Shown: piece after piece, positions 41,331 to 51,735 of the stretch | Layout: the number at the start of each line of letters is the position of its first letter | How positions within the stretch are numbered: position 1 is the first letter of the stretch | Source of the DNA: Anaerolinea sp. | GTDB lineage: Bacteria > Chloroflexota > Anaerolineae > Anaerolineales > Villigracilaceae | DNA length: 64,000 nucleotides | Assembly: GCA_020723805.1 (NCBI GenBank) | Contig: DYID01000016.1 | Coordinates: 21,654-85,653, forward strand | Direction: 5' to 3' | Notes under the pieces: generated by a model | Databases searched by the model: none | What the model was told of the DNA's origin: nothing | What the model saw: the letters and a program-made list of their open reading frames with translations, nothing else | Made by a program: the position numbers and the translations under genes

Positions 41331-41341
41331 GAAGGAGAATT

Positions 41342-42118
41342 ATGAACGAAACAACCTATTCCTCCGCCGAATTGATGATCATCAACGCCGCGCGCTTGCT
41401 GCGCGATGGCGACGTGGTCTTCGTCGGCGTCGGTCAGCCCAACCTGGCTTGCAACCTCGCCAAACGGACACACGCTCCCAACCTCGTGATGATTTACGAA
41501 GCCGGCGTCATTGGTGCGGAGCCTGCCCGCCTGCCGCTTTCCATCGGCGACCCCACGCTCGTGAGCGGCGCGCTCTCGGTGGTGAGCATGTACGATATTT
41601 TTGCGAACTACCTTCAGCGCGGCAACGTGGACGTGGGCTTCATGGGCGGCGCACAGATTGACAAGTTCGGCAACATTAACGCCACCGTCATTGGCAGTTA
41701 CGACCACCCCAAAGTGCGCCTGCCCGGCTCCGGCGGTTCGCAGGAAATCGCCGCGTGGGCAAACCGTTGTTACATCATGACCCCGCACCAAAAGCGGCGC
41801 TTCCCTGAAAAGGTCGAGTTTATGACCTCGGCGGGCTTCATCGGCGGGCGCGGCGACCGTGAAAAGGCGGGGCTGCGCGGCGGCGGCATGCTGGCGGTCG
41901 TCACCGACATTGGCATCCTCGAACCCGATGAAAACGGCGAGATGACCCTCACCGCTCTGCATCCCGGTCGAACCGCCGACGAGGCAAAAGCCAACACCGG
42001 CTGGGACTTGAAAATCGCCCCGCAACTGCGAACCACCCCGCCTCCCACCGAAAATGAACTGCGCATCCTGCGCGAAGAACTCGACCCCAAAGGCATCTAC
42101 CTCAAAAGCGGAGGCTAA
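41342..42118 (+). CDS. CoA-transferase subunit B (GctB/IpdB-like)
   Basis: 258 residues. RDGDVVFVGVGQPNLACNLAKR, MIYEAGVIGAEPARLP, DVGFMGGAQIDKFGNIN and the C-terminal TTPPPTENELRILREELDP are standard for the beta subunit of family I CoA-transferases. The Glu in YEAGVIG is at the position of the catalytic Glu in glutaconate CoA-transferase. Pairs with the A subunit at 38990. The stop directly abuts the next ATG. Confidence 0.82.
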   Translation: MNETTYSSAELMIINAARLLRDGDVVFVGVGQPNLACNLAKRTHAPNLVMIYEAGVIGAEPARLPLSIGDPTLVSGALSVVSMYDIFANYLQRGNVDVGFMGGAQIDKFGNINATVIGSYDHPKVRLPGSGGSQEIAAWANRCYIMTPHQKRRFPEKVEFMTSAGFIGGRGDREKAGLRGGGMLAVVTDIGILEPDENGEMTLTALHPGRTADEAKANTGWDLKIAPQLRTTPPPTENELRILREELDPKGIYLKSGG

Positions 42119-44116
42119 ATGAAGCGCTTCCTGGCTGTCGCTGCCGTGACGTGGGCGGGCATCCTGCTGGCGGCTTTTTACGTTGTCCAAAAGCCGCCCC
42201 TCGCCGCCTTTGCCGGCTTGGGGGATACGCTTTGGACTCTGTTCGTCTCTGCCCTGCTCCTGTTCAATGCCTATGCGGTGGGAAAAGCCGTTCTCCGCTG
42301 GGCAGGCTGGAGGTCCGATGACGACCCGCCCGTGCGCCTCCTCCTCAGCCTGGGCATGGGGATGGGACTTCTCGGCATCCTGGGTCTGCTCTTCTCGCTC
42401 GTCCAACTTGCCCACCCCGCCCTGCTTCGCTTCAGCCTCATCCTGCTGACGCTTCTCTCCCTCGCCGCCGGCGCGCACCGCACCCTCCACAGCGACGCGC
42501 GCGGACTTGCCCGCGAACTTCATCTCCACGCCAGCGGATTCAACCTCTTCGAAAAACTCGCCCTTCTCCTGCTCCTGCTTTCATCCTTTGCGCTCACCCT
42601 TGCCCCCCAATTCGAAGCCTTCGACGCCCTGTTCTACCATCTGGCGCAGCCCGTCCGCATCCTTCAGGACGGCGGCTTGACGCTCGTCAACATTCCTCAT
42701 TTTTGGTTTCCCAACCTCACCGAAAATCTCTACCTGTGGGGCTTGGCGTTCAACGCCGAGCGTTCCGCCCAACTGATGCACTTCACCTGGGGCGTTCTTG
42801 CCGTTGCCCTGCTCTTCCTGTGGGCATCCCGCACGTGGGGCGGCGGCATCGGGCGCAAAACCCTGCTCCTGCTGGCGGTCATCCCTTCTTTGCCCATCGT
42901 TGCTTCCTGGGCATACGCCGACATGGCGCTGTGCTACTACACCGCCGCCGCGCTCTACCTCCTCTCCCGCTTCAAAGCCGCTCCCTCCCGCGCGCTCCTC
43001 AACGCGCTGGGCATCGCCTGCGGTCTGGCGATGGGCGTCAAATACACCTCGTTCGTCCTGCCGCTTGCTTGCGGCTTGCTTCTGCTCCTTCAGCGACCCT
43101 TCTCCCGCGCCTTCCGCCTCGCCGCGTATTTCAGCGCCGTTGCCGTCCTCACCGCGCTCCCCTGGTACCTGCGCAACGCCGCCTGGATGAACAACCCCTT
43201 CTACCCTTTCGCCTTCGGCGGCAAATACTGGGATGACTTCCTCGCCCAATGGTACGCCGCCCCCGGCAGCGGCATTGGCTGGGACTTCCTCCAACTCATT
43301 CGCCTCCCCCTCGACGCCACCCTCGGCTACCGCGACGCCAACTACTTCGACGGGCGCATCGGACCTCTCTTCCTCATCCTGCTCCCCGCCGCGATTTGGA
43401 TTCTGCTGACCGCGCCGCGTCGGGACTCCGCCGGAGCCTGGTCGCTGACCTCCATCGGCTTTTTCTCCGCCTTATCCTTCGCCGCCTGGACCTACGGCGT
43501 CATCCACTCCGCCGCCCTCTGGCAGACGCGCCTGCTCTTCCCCATGCTCCTGCCCTTCGCCATCCCTGCTGCGCTGGGCTGGGAGGCACTGACCAAACTC
43601 GACACCTCGCGCCTGCGCGTCAGTTTTCTCTTCAACGCCATAGTGAGCCTCGTCCTGGCGTTGACCGCCTTCGAGACCGGCATCTTCACTCTTCAGCGCA
43701 ACCCGCTGGCGGTCGCCGTCGGCGCGCAGACCCGCGAACAGTACCTCGCGCGGGTCAATCCTCCCTACGCCGCGCTGATTCAAATCATGCAAGGCTTGCC
43801 GCCCAATGCCAGGCTCTACAGTCTGTTCGAGCCGCGTTCCTATGCCCTCCCCCGCGCCGTTCAGCCCGACCCCATCCTCGCCAACTTCGCCCACGACCTT
43901 CATCTCTACGGCGCACCCGAAGAAATCATCAGACAATGGAAGGCGCAGGGATACACCTACCTCCTCGTCTATGAACGCGGACGTCAGTTCGTGCTCGAAA
44001 ACAACCCCGATTACCAAGCCCCATCCCTGCAAGACACCCTTGCCGAGACCCTCGCCCTGCTCCAACTCGACCGCCAAACATCAGACGGCGTCTATTCGAT
44101 TTACCAGATTCCCTGA
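42119..44116 (+). CDS. Polytopic membrane glycosyltransferase-like protein (GT-C/PMT type)
   Basis: 665 residues with about 11-12 hydrophobic helices. FDALFYHLAQPVRILQDGG after the early helices carries an Asp in the first long external loop, as in GT39/PMT-like and ArnT-like GT-C enzymes, which take sugars from polyprenyl-phosphate donors. A soluble C-terminal domain (about 555-665) follows the last helix. The acceptor is unknown. It begins at the base after the CoA-transferase stop. Confidence 0.65.
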   Translation: MKRFLAVAAVTWAGILLAAFYVVQKPPLAAFAGLGDTLWTLFVSALLLFNAYAVGKAVLRWAGWRSDDDPPVRLLLSLGMGMGLLGILGLLFSLVQLAHPALLRFSLILLTLLSLAAGAHRTLHSDARGLARELHLHASGFNLFEKLALLLLLLSSFALTLAPQFEAFDALFYHLAQPVRILQDGGLTLVNIPHFWFPNLTENLYLWGLAFNAERSAQLMHFTWGVLAVALLFLWASRTWGGGIGRKTLLLLAVIPSLPIVASWAYADMALCYYTAAALYLLSRFKAAPSRALLNALGIACGLAMGVKYTSFVLPLACGLLLLLQRPFSRAFRLAAYFSAVAVLTALPWYLRNAAWMNNPFYPFAFGGKYWDDFLAQWYAAPGSGIGWDFLQLIRLPLDATLGYRDANYFDGRIGPLFLILLPAAIWILLTAPRRDSAGAWSLTSIGFFSALSFAAWTYGVIHSAALWQTRLLFPMLLPFAIPAALGWEALTKLDTSRLRVSFLFNAIVSLVLALTAFETGIFTLQRNPLAVAVGAQTREQYLARVNPPYAALIQIMQGLPPNARLYSLFEPRSYALPRAVQPDPILANFAHDLHLYGAPEEIIRQWKAQGYTYLLVYERGRQFVLENNPDYQAPSLQDTLAETLALLQLDRQTSDGVYSIYQIP

Positions 44117-44117
44117 A

Positions 44118-44678
44118 ATGTCCACCTTCCGCACCCCGCAGGCTGTTTCTCTGCCCCCCGAAATCGTCGAACGCGCCGCCGCCTTTGCGGACGCCGTGAC
44201 CTCCACCGTCAACTACCGCGACAGCAACCAGACGGTAGAACGAAAAATCCGCGACGACCACTTCGTCAGCAAACTGGGAGAGGAAGCGGTGCGGCTGGTT
44301 TTCGAGAAGCGGAATTGCGTCATCGAGGGACCCGATTACGCCATCTACGCCGGCAAAGGAAAATCCTGGGCGGCTGATTTGAAAATCAACAACATCGAAG
44401 TTGCCGTCAAAACCCAGCGGCGTTCTGCCGCGCAACGCTATGGGCTCTCGTGGACGTTTCAAGATTCTCCCCAGCGCCGCGACCCGATTTTAGATATGCC
44501 CGAGGCATGGGTGTGCCTGGTGGTGTACGAGGATTTGAAAGAGGGAAACGAATGTCTGGTGTATCCCCCGCGAAAAATCAAACAGCTCATCTTCGAGGCG
44601 CCCCGCTTGAGTAAGTTAATCGGAAAGAAACAGGCGGTGTATCTGGAGACGCTGCAAAAGCACGGGATATTCAAATAA
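44118..44678 (+). CDS. Hypothetical protein, possible PD-(D/E)XK-like fold
   Basis: 186 residues. FVSKLGEEAVRLVFEK, then GKGKSWAADLKINNIEVAVKTQRR, resemble a nuclease-like helix-E followed by a beta hairpin with D and K residues, but the E-x-K spacing is not canonical. No helicase or methyltransferase lies next to it. It starts 1 nt after the glycosyltransferase stop. Confident as a gene, weak as to function. Confidence 0.55.
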   Translation: MSTFRTPQAVSLPPEIVERAAAFADAVTSTVNYRDSNQTVERKIRDDHFVSKLGEEAVRLVFEKRNCVIEGPDYAIYAGKGKSWAADLKINNIEVAVKTQRRSAAQRYGLSWTFQDSPQRRDPILDMPEAWVCLVVYEDLKEGNECLVYPPRKIKQLIFEAPRLSKLIGKKQAVYLETLQKHGIFK

Positions 44679-44799
44679 TGGACTTTATCGGTAATTATTG
44701 ATCTTTGATTAATCAATGTCACTACAAAAGGCACCGATTCTAGACTGAAATTGGGCTGTTCTTGCTGACATTATTTTGTCAAACATCAATAGAAAAAAA

Positions 44800-44854
44800 C
44801 ATCCCAAAAGTTGCTGTCAGATGTTCAAATTGCTCAAACCAAACCTTCGGGATG
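44800..44854. repeat. Second copy of the CCGAAGGTT inverted repeat
   Basis: CATCCCAAAAGTT (44800-44812) and AACCTTCGGGATG (44842-44854) pair at 11 of 13 positions. Arms match those at 12938-12991 with a different loop. It lies in the 258-bp spacer between convergent genes. Confidence 0.65.
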
Positions 44855-44887
44855 GTGAATGAAGGTTAATGCCGATAAAGTCTAATC

Positions 44888-44915
44888 AGCCCCGCGGATG
44901 AAAATCCGCGAGGCT
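44888..44915. terminator. Hairpin between convergent genes
   Basis: AGCC-C-CGCGGAT and ATCCGCG-A-GGCT form a GC-rich stem. A near-identical stem design occurs at 48950-48980. There is no T-run, so terminator function is tentative. Confidence 0.5.
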
Positions 44916-44936
44916 GAGAGTCCAACGCACCTAACA

Positions 44937-45320
44937 CTATTCCGACAACACGTAGGTTACCCCGTCAAAGCCCATTTTTCTCTCCCCGCAAGAATCATTC
45001 CGGCTCTGGTCGGTGAGTTCGAATTTCAGATTGGTGCCATCGAAGGAGTATTTGTATTTCATCGGCACAGGGCAGTTTCCGTTGTTGGATTCCTCGATGT
45101 ATAGGTCGCCATCAATGCTGTATGTGCCTCTCGCCAGTGTATAACCACTGTTGAAAGCCCTGAAGGTGCCGTCTTCCTTGAACTCTATGCCTGCTCCGAT
45201 GTCGCTGTTGGGGTTCACAAATTTGCCCGTCGGGAAACCAGTCGCTTTCGATGAACCGCACGCTGAAAGGATGAGGGATCCCAGCATCAGGGCAATGACA
45301 AACCAAAGTGTCTTTTTCAT
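44937..45320 (-). CDS. Small lipoprotein with FPTGKF domain
   Basis: 127 residues. Lipoprotein signal MKKTLWFVIALMLGSLILSAC, then an all-beta domain beginning FPTGKF and ending FDGVTYVLSE. The same domain forms the N-terminal part of the larger lipoprotein encoded upstream (45392-46576), which has matching FPTGKF, EDGTF/PDGTF, YSFDGT/YTFDGT and FDGVTY/FNGVSY. Function unknown. ATG 45320 marks the signal peptide. Confidence 0.75.
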   Translation of the reverse strand: MKKTLWFVIALMLGSLILSACGSSKATGFPTGKFVNPNSDIGAGIEFKEDGTFRAFNSGYTLARGTYSIDGDLYIEESNNGNCPVPMKYKYSFDGTNLKFELTDQSRNDSCGERKMGFDGVTYVLSE

Positions 45321-45391
45321 TTCATACTCCGTTTGATCGAAAAATTTTGTTTGTTGTGAAAGACGAATTGTGAAAGCCAGAAACAATCGGG

Positions 45392-46576
45392 CTATTTGAC
45401 GGTAAACTCCTTGATCATCCCCAGCGTGAAGTGCGGGTGTCCTTCCGCTTTGGGGCTGGGGATGTTGCAAATAGCAACATACGTTCCCGGCGCAAGGTCG
45501 AGTTCGGCGTATTCGGTGACGCCCGCGTCAATGCCGTTCGCGCCGCCCACCGGGGCAAAGGGAGGCGGTCCGCCAGTCTCGCCGCTCAGGAATGCCATCA
45601 CGTCGGCGGCAGTCTTGCCCTCTTCCAGTTTCAGGATGTTGAACTCGTGCGGTTCGGGACCGTCGTTGGTAATTTGGATGGTGACCTTGCCAGCGGGGAG
45701 AGAATCGGGCATGTCGAAGGTAAAGTCTTTCAAGTTGACGCTCAAATCCGCCTGCGGTTCGCTCGCGGACGCCGCGCCGGCTTCCACTTTCAGCGACTTG
45801 ATCATCCCCTTGGCAAGATGCGCCATGCCATCGCTCGGCGAGGGGATGAAGCACAAGATGACGTATTCGCCCGCAGTCAGGTTGATGACCGCGCTCGCCG
45901 TCCCACCGGGGTGAACCGCGCCCACGCCGCCAACCTGTTGAGTCAGCGCCAGCGCGGGACCCTCGCCCTGCTTCAACGCCTCTTCAAACTGCTGGACGGT
46001 CACGCCGTCGTTCAGGCGCAGGAACTGGACGTGATGCGGCTCCGTCCCTGTGTTGGTCAGGATGACGCGCGTCCAACCCGCCGTCACGGTTTCGGGAGCG
46101 GTGTAGGAATAATCCGCCGCGTCCACTTTGATTTCGGGCAGGGTTGCGGCAGGTTCGGCAGATTCCTTCGCCAGCGTGTACGACACGCCGTTGAAATCTG
46201 CGTGGCGCCCGGTGCAGTCTTTATCATCTTCGGGGTTGCCGACGTAGTTGAAAATCAGTTTTGTACCGTCGAAAGTGTAGGTAAAACTGACGTTGGTCTT
46301 GCAGCCGCCGTCGTTGGAAGTCTCGGTGAAGGTGTTGCCTTCCACCTTATACGTGGCATGGACGAAGATGTTATCGCCCTTGAACACGTAGAACGTTCCA
46401 TCGGGATTGAACGCCAGACCGTAGTCGGTCTCGCCTTCCTTGATGAACTTGCCAGTGGGGAAGTTTGCCGCAGGCGCGGCGGTGGGCTTAGGCGCAACAG
46501 TGGGCGTCGCGGCGGGAGCGCACGCCGCCAGCACAAAGACAAGCGCCAGCAGGAACGATAAAATTTTGGTTCTCAT
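45392..46576 (-). CDS. Lipoprotein with FPTGKF domain and two cupredoxin-like domains
   Basis: 394 residues. Lipobox VLAAC, a short Ala/Pro linker, the FPTGKF domain (about 38-150), then two similar cupredoxin-like domains (DYSYTAPETVTAGWTRVILTNTGTEPHHVQF... and DFTFDMPDSLPAGKVTIQITNDGPEPHEFNIL...). Each has an N-terminal His and a late Cys/Met-containing loop, but full blue-copper ligand sets are not clear. Probably an envelope metal-binding or electron-transfer protein. Divergent from the regulator at 46705. Confidence 0.72.
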   Translation of the reverse strand: MRTKILSFLLALVFVLAACAPAATPTVAPKPTAAPAANFPTGKFIKEGETDYGLAFNPDGTFYVFKGDNIFVHATYKVEGNTFTETSNDGGCKTNVSFTYTFDGTKLIFNYVGNPEDDKDCTGRHADFNGVSYTLAKESAEPAATLPEIKVDAADYSYTAPETVTAGWTRVILTNTGTEPHHVQFLRLNDGVTVQQFEEALKQGEGPALALTQQVGGVGAVHPGGTASAVINLTAGEYVILCFIPSPSDGMAHLAKGMIKSLKVEAGAASASEPQADLSVNLKDFTFDMPDSLPAGKVTIQITNDGPEPHEFNILKLEEGKTAADVMAFLSGETGGPPPFAPVGGANGIDAGVTEYAELDLAPGTYVAICNIPSPKAEGHPHFTLGMIKEFTVK

Positions 46577-46704
46577 GGACTCCTCTTTCTCTGAAAGTTG
46601 AATGGGAGAGGCATCCGCCTGCTCCGCACGATGTTCCAACTGTACAGGAGAGGCGCCTCGAGCGGGTATCGCCGAAAGATACAAATAACGATACAATTTC
46701 AAAA

Positions 46705-48933
46705 ATGGAAAACGCAAATGAAATCTCATTCGGCGAGTGGCTGAAACGTCAGCGCAAAGCCGCGGGCTGGACACAGGAACAACTCGCCCGCCAAGTGAAC
46801 TGCTCCACCATCACCCTGCGCAAAGTGGAAGCAGGCGAGCGCCGCCCCTCCGAGCAAATGGCAGCGCGGCTGGCGGAGATTTTCCATGTCGCGCCTGAAG
46901 AGCGCGAGTCCTTTTTGCGTTTCGCCCGCCGCGGCTTGGGAGAGGCACCTGCGCTCGCTTCCACCGCACCCTGGCAGCCCGCCGCGCCGCGCTCGAACTT
47001 ACCAACTCCGGTCACCTCGCTGGTGGGGCGCGAAAAAGAACTCGCCGACCTGCAAGGCTATTTGCAAGACGCAAACATCCGCCTCGTCAGCCTGGTGGGA
47101 CCGCCGGGCATCGGCAAGACCCGCCTGAGCGTCGAGGTGGGACGCGCCGCCCTACCCGAGTTTCCCGATGGGGTCTTCTTCGTCGCCCTCGCCCCGCTCA
47201 ACGATCCCGCCCTGATCGAGACAGTTGTCCTTCAGGCGTTGGATTACGCCGCGCCGCGCAAACAGCCCGCCGAGCAGCAACTCATCCAAAGCATCGGCGA
47301 CAAACGGATGTTGCTCATCTTCGACAACTGCGAACATCTCATCGAGGAAGCGGCGCGGCTCGTTTCGGACCTGCTTTCTGCCTGCCCCCGTTTGAAGATT
47401 CTGGTCACCAGCCGCGAGGCGCTGCGCGTCCCCGGCGAGTGGCTGTATCCCGTCCCCGCGCTGGAGGTCCCGGCGGAGGGCGCACCCGTTGAACTCGAAG
47501 CGGGGCGGGCAAACTTTTCAGCGCTGACCCTCTTTGTCGAGCGCGCCCGCGCCGTCCGCCCCGATTTTCGCCTGACCGCTGAAAACATCGCTGCGGTGGC
47601 TGCCATCTGCGCTCAACTGGACGGTCTGCCGCTCGCCATCGAACTGCTGGCGGCGCGCATCCGCCTGATGTCGCCCCAGGCTCTGCTCGAACAGATGTCT
47701 GCCGACTTTGTGCTTTCCGCCGATGGGATGCGCGCCGTTCCCGCCCGCCAGAAGACATTGAATAACGCCATTGCCTGGAGTTATCACGCCCTCTCGGCGG
47801 CGGAAAAAACCGCGCTGAATTTTCTCTCCGTGTTTTCGGGCGGATTCACCCCACAGGCGGCGGAAGCGGTTTGCGCCGAAACGTTGGGTCAGCCCGCCGC
47901 CGACCTCGTCAACGCCCTGGCGGATAAGAACCTGCTGCGGCGCGTCTTCAACGGACGCGGCGAGCCGCGTTTTGCCATGCTGCGGGTCATCCAGCAATTC
48001 GTCTTGAGTCAACTGCGAAATGCGGGTCTCGAAGCACAGGCACGCCAGAAGCACCTGGAGTATTTTCTCCAGCTCGCCGAACAGGGAGCGCGCGAAATTC
48101 GCGGCGCCCGTCAGGTGGAATGGGCGGACCGCCTCCAGAGCGAGCAGTACAACCTGCACGCCGCGCTGGAGTGGGCGGTCGCCAGCCAGCAGACCGAGGC
48201 GGCTTTGCGCCTGCTTGGGGCATTGGGCTGGTCCTGGGAAATTGGCGGACATTACCGCGAGGCGCGCGGCTGGCTGGAACGAATCCGCACCCTGCCCGAT
48301 GCGGAATCCCATCCCTTGCTGTTGACGCGCGTCCTCAACCACATTGGGCGCTGCCAATGGACGCAGGACGCCTTCGCCGACGCGCGCGCCCTGCTGGAGG
48401 AAAGCCGCGCCAAATCCGCCGCGCTGGGTGCAGCGGGAAAGAGCGCACTGGCAGAAGCGCTGAATTGGCTGGGACTGTTGGAAATTGGGCAAAACAGGGA
48501 AGCCGCCCGTCCCTTGTTGGAGCAGAGCCTCGAACTCAATCGTCAATGCGGGGATGAGTGGGGCGCGGCGCTTAGCACGTTTCACCTGGGCATTTTAGAA
48601 AGCAATTCGGGTCAGCCTCGCCTGGCGCGCTCTATGCTGGAAGAAAGTCTCGCCGCCTTCGAGCGTTTTGGCGACCTGTTCTTTATCTCGAGAGTTTCCA
48701 TCTTCCTCGGTTATCTCTTCCTTGAACAGGAAGAATTCGAGCAGGCGCGGCAATGCTTCGAGCGGCATCTCGAACTCGACACCCAACTGCATTTCTGGGA
48801 CGGCATCGCCGAAGGCTGGCGCGATCTGGGCAATCTCTTCCGCGCGCAAGGGGACTTGAAGCGCGCTGAGGAATATTACGAGCGCGGGCGAGCGGTTGTC
48901 CGCGAGCATGGGCTGGTCAAGAGCATTCCGTAG
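46705..48933 (+). CDS. XRE-HTH / NB-ARC ATPase / TPR transcriptional regulator
   Basis: 742 residues. An N-terminal XRE helix-turn-helix (FGEWLKRQRKAAGWTQEQLARQVNCSTITLRKVEAGERRPS), an NB-ARC/STAND ATPase with Walker A GPPGIGKTR near 132, Walker B LLIFDNCEHL, then a winged-helix region and C-terminal TPR repeats (about 480-740). This is the AfsR/MalT-like class that couples ligand sensing to transcription. It is divergent from the lipoprotein at 45392, with 128 bp of shared upstream DNA, so it may regulate that gene. A TACAAT 19 bp upstream may be its -10. Confidence 0.85.
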   Translation: MENANEISFGEWLKRQRKAAGWTQEQLARQVNCSTITLRKVEAGERRPSEQMAARLAEIFHVAPEERESFLRFARRGLGEAPALASTAPWQPAAPRSNLPTPVTSLVGREKELADLQGYLQDANIRLVSLVGPPGIGKTRLSVEVGRAALPEFPDGVFFVALAPLNDPALIETVVLQALDYAAPRKQPAEQQLIQSIGDKRMLLIFDNCEHLIEEAARLVSDLLSACPRLKILVTSREALRVPGEWLYPVPALEVPAEGAPVELEAGRANFSALTLFVERARAVRPDFRLTAENIAAVAAICAQLDGLPLAIELLAARIRLMSPQALLEQMSADFVLSADGMRAVPARQKTLNNAIAWSYHALSAAEKTALNFLSVFSGGFTPQAAEAVCAETLGQPAADLVNALADKNLLRRVFNGRGEPRFAMLRVIQQFVLSQLRNAGLEAQARQKHLEYFLQLAEQGAREIRGARQVEWADRLQSEQYNLHAALEWAVASQQTEAALRLLGALGWSWEIGGHYREARGWLERIRTLPDAESHPLLLTRVLNHIGRCQWTQDAFADARALLEESRAKSAALGAAGKSALAEALNWLGLLEIGQNREAARPLLEQSLELNRQCGDEWGAALSTFHLGILESNSGQPRLARSMLEESLAAFERFGDLFFISRVSIFLGYLFLEQEEFEQARQCFERHLELDTQLHFWDGIAEGWRDLGNLFRAQGDLKRAEEYYERGRAVVREHGLVKSIP

Positions 48934-48949
48934 ATACAGCGGCAAAGAA

Positions 48950-48980
48950 AAAGCCCCGCGGCGATTCTCCGCGAGGCTTT
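48950..48980. terminator. Bidirectional terminator after the regulator and ahcY
   Basis: AAAGCC-C-CGCGG and CCGCG-A-GGCTTT form a stem around CGATTCT, with A- and T-rich ends on either side for two convergent genes. Confidence 0.7.
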
Positions 48981-49012
48981 CATCCTTCATCCTTCCGAAT
49001 TCATCCTTCGGT

Positions 49013-50407
<1,395 letters not shown>

Positions 50408-51364
50408 TTACTTCAATAATTCATCCAACTTGCCGCCGTCATCGAAATGGCGGCGGAAGCGTTCGATAAACTCTGGAATGGTGTAATGGTGGCTTTGCGT
50501 GCCCTTGTGTTCGAGGCAATAGACTGCCGCCAGCGAGCCGATCTCACCGCACAACTTCCAGTCGAAGCCGCGCGAATAACCGGCGAGAAACCCGCCGCGG
50601 AAGGCGTCGCCCACGCCGGTGGGATCCACGATTTCATCCTCGGGGACGGTGGGGATGTGAACCGCATCGCCTCCAATGTACAGGTCTGCACCGTCTTTTC
50701 CACGCGTGATGACCAGCACTTTGACGTGCTCGAGAATTTGGGCGAGGCTCCAGCCGGTCTTTTTGGAAATCAAGCCGAACTCATAGTCGTTGCAGAAGAG
50801 GAACTGCGCGCCTTCCATATCGCGCGCTAATTCATGCCCTTCGAGACGAAGCACCTGTTGACTAGGATCGTAGAGATACGGGATGCCCAACTCGCGGCAT
50901 TCGGCGGGGAACTTCTTCATCGCATCGGGCGCGGACGGGGAGACGATGACCAGATCCGGTTTCTTGTCCAACTCTTTGATGGACTGGGTGGCGGAGTGCG
51001 CCATCGCTCCGGGGTAGAACGAGGCAATTTGGGCGGAAGCCCGGTCGGTCGTCGCGAAGAACGAAGCGGTGAATTCGCCGGGGATGACCTTCATCAGCGA
51101 AGTGTCCACGCCCTTCGATTCGAGCCAGTGGCGGTAATCCCCAAAGTCCTCGCCCACGGTCGCCATCACGCGCGGACGTTCGCCGAGGAGCGCCATGGTG
51201 TATGCGATGTTGGGCGCAATGCCGCCGCGCTGTTTGGTCATGCCGTCCACGAGGAACGAAAGGCTGATCGATTCCAGCCGTTCGGGCAGAATCTGTTCTT
51301 TGAATTGACCGGGGAAGGTCATCAGATAATCGTAGGCTACCGAGCCGGTGAGAAGAATGTCCAT
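50408..51364 (-). CDS. PfkB-family carbohydrate kinase, adenosine-kinase-like
   Basis: 318 residues, ribokinase fold. KQRGGIAPNIAYTMALLGERP (N-terminal GG switch region), VITRGKDGADLY and the catalytic DPTGVGDAFRGGFLAG are intact. Context next to ahcY suggests adenosine kinase, removing the adenosine released from SAH; a ribokinase role cannot be excluded. Upstream of ahcY on the same strand. Confidence 0.85.
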   Translation of the reverse strand: MDILLTGSVAYDYLMTFPGQFKEQILPERLESISLSFLVDGMTKQRGGIAPNIAYTMALLGERPRVMATVGEDFGDYRHWLESKGVDTSLMKVIPGEFTASFFATTDRASAQIASFYPGAMAHSATQSIKELDKKPDLVIVSPSAPDAMKKFPAECRELGIPYLYDPSQQVLRLEGHELARDMEGAQFLFCNDYEFGLISKKTGWSLAQILEHVKVLVITRGKDGADLYIGGDAVHIPTVPEDEIVDPTGVGDAFRGGFLAGYSRGFDWKLCGEIGSLAAVYCLEHKGTQSHHYTIPEFIERFRRHFDDGGKLDELLK

Positions 51365-51735
51365 GTCACCTCTGTCATTGCAAAGAACGTTTTTACGGCG
51401 CAGTCATTCCACTTACACACACAACGACTGCGCCTTTCGGATTTGCCATGACAAGTATTCACACTAAAAGGCGTGACGCCGAGCGTCACGCCAGTGTTTC
51501 GTGCGGGCGAAAGTTTATCATGTGATGAGCGCATTGTCTAGAAATTTGCCCGTCCGATTTGCTTGTTTTGAAAATCTGGCTCTACCGTTTTTAACGTGTA
51601 AACCATTTTCAAACACGACGTACACAAAGGTCACGAAGGAAAAAATGCCCGTAAACTCAGTGCCTTTTCCCGCTTTGTGCACTTGGCGTCCTTTGTGTTC
51701 AGGCTCTTTCCCCTTAATTACGGGAGAGCCAAAAA
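51365..51735. other. 371-bp intergenic region with palindromes
   Basis: Between the kinase start and the M50 protease stop. It holds a hairpin at 51470-51492 (GGCGTGACG / CGTCACGCC around CCGAG), possible kinase promoter sequence and, at 51610-51705, the CACAAAGG-type repeat. I see no gene. Confidence 0.6.
51610..51705. repeat. CACAAAGG-type inverted repeat, second copy
   Basis: ACACGACGTACACAAAGGTCACGAAGG on the left and CGCTTTGTGCACTTGGCGTCCTTTGTGTTC on the right are roughly complementary halves. The same words and order occur at 26490-26572. Confidence 0.6.

Noticed and set aside
41075-42529. 484-codon minus-strand frame over the hydrolase and CoA-transferase B genes.
   Set aside because: Antisense to two well-supported genes; no motif.
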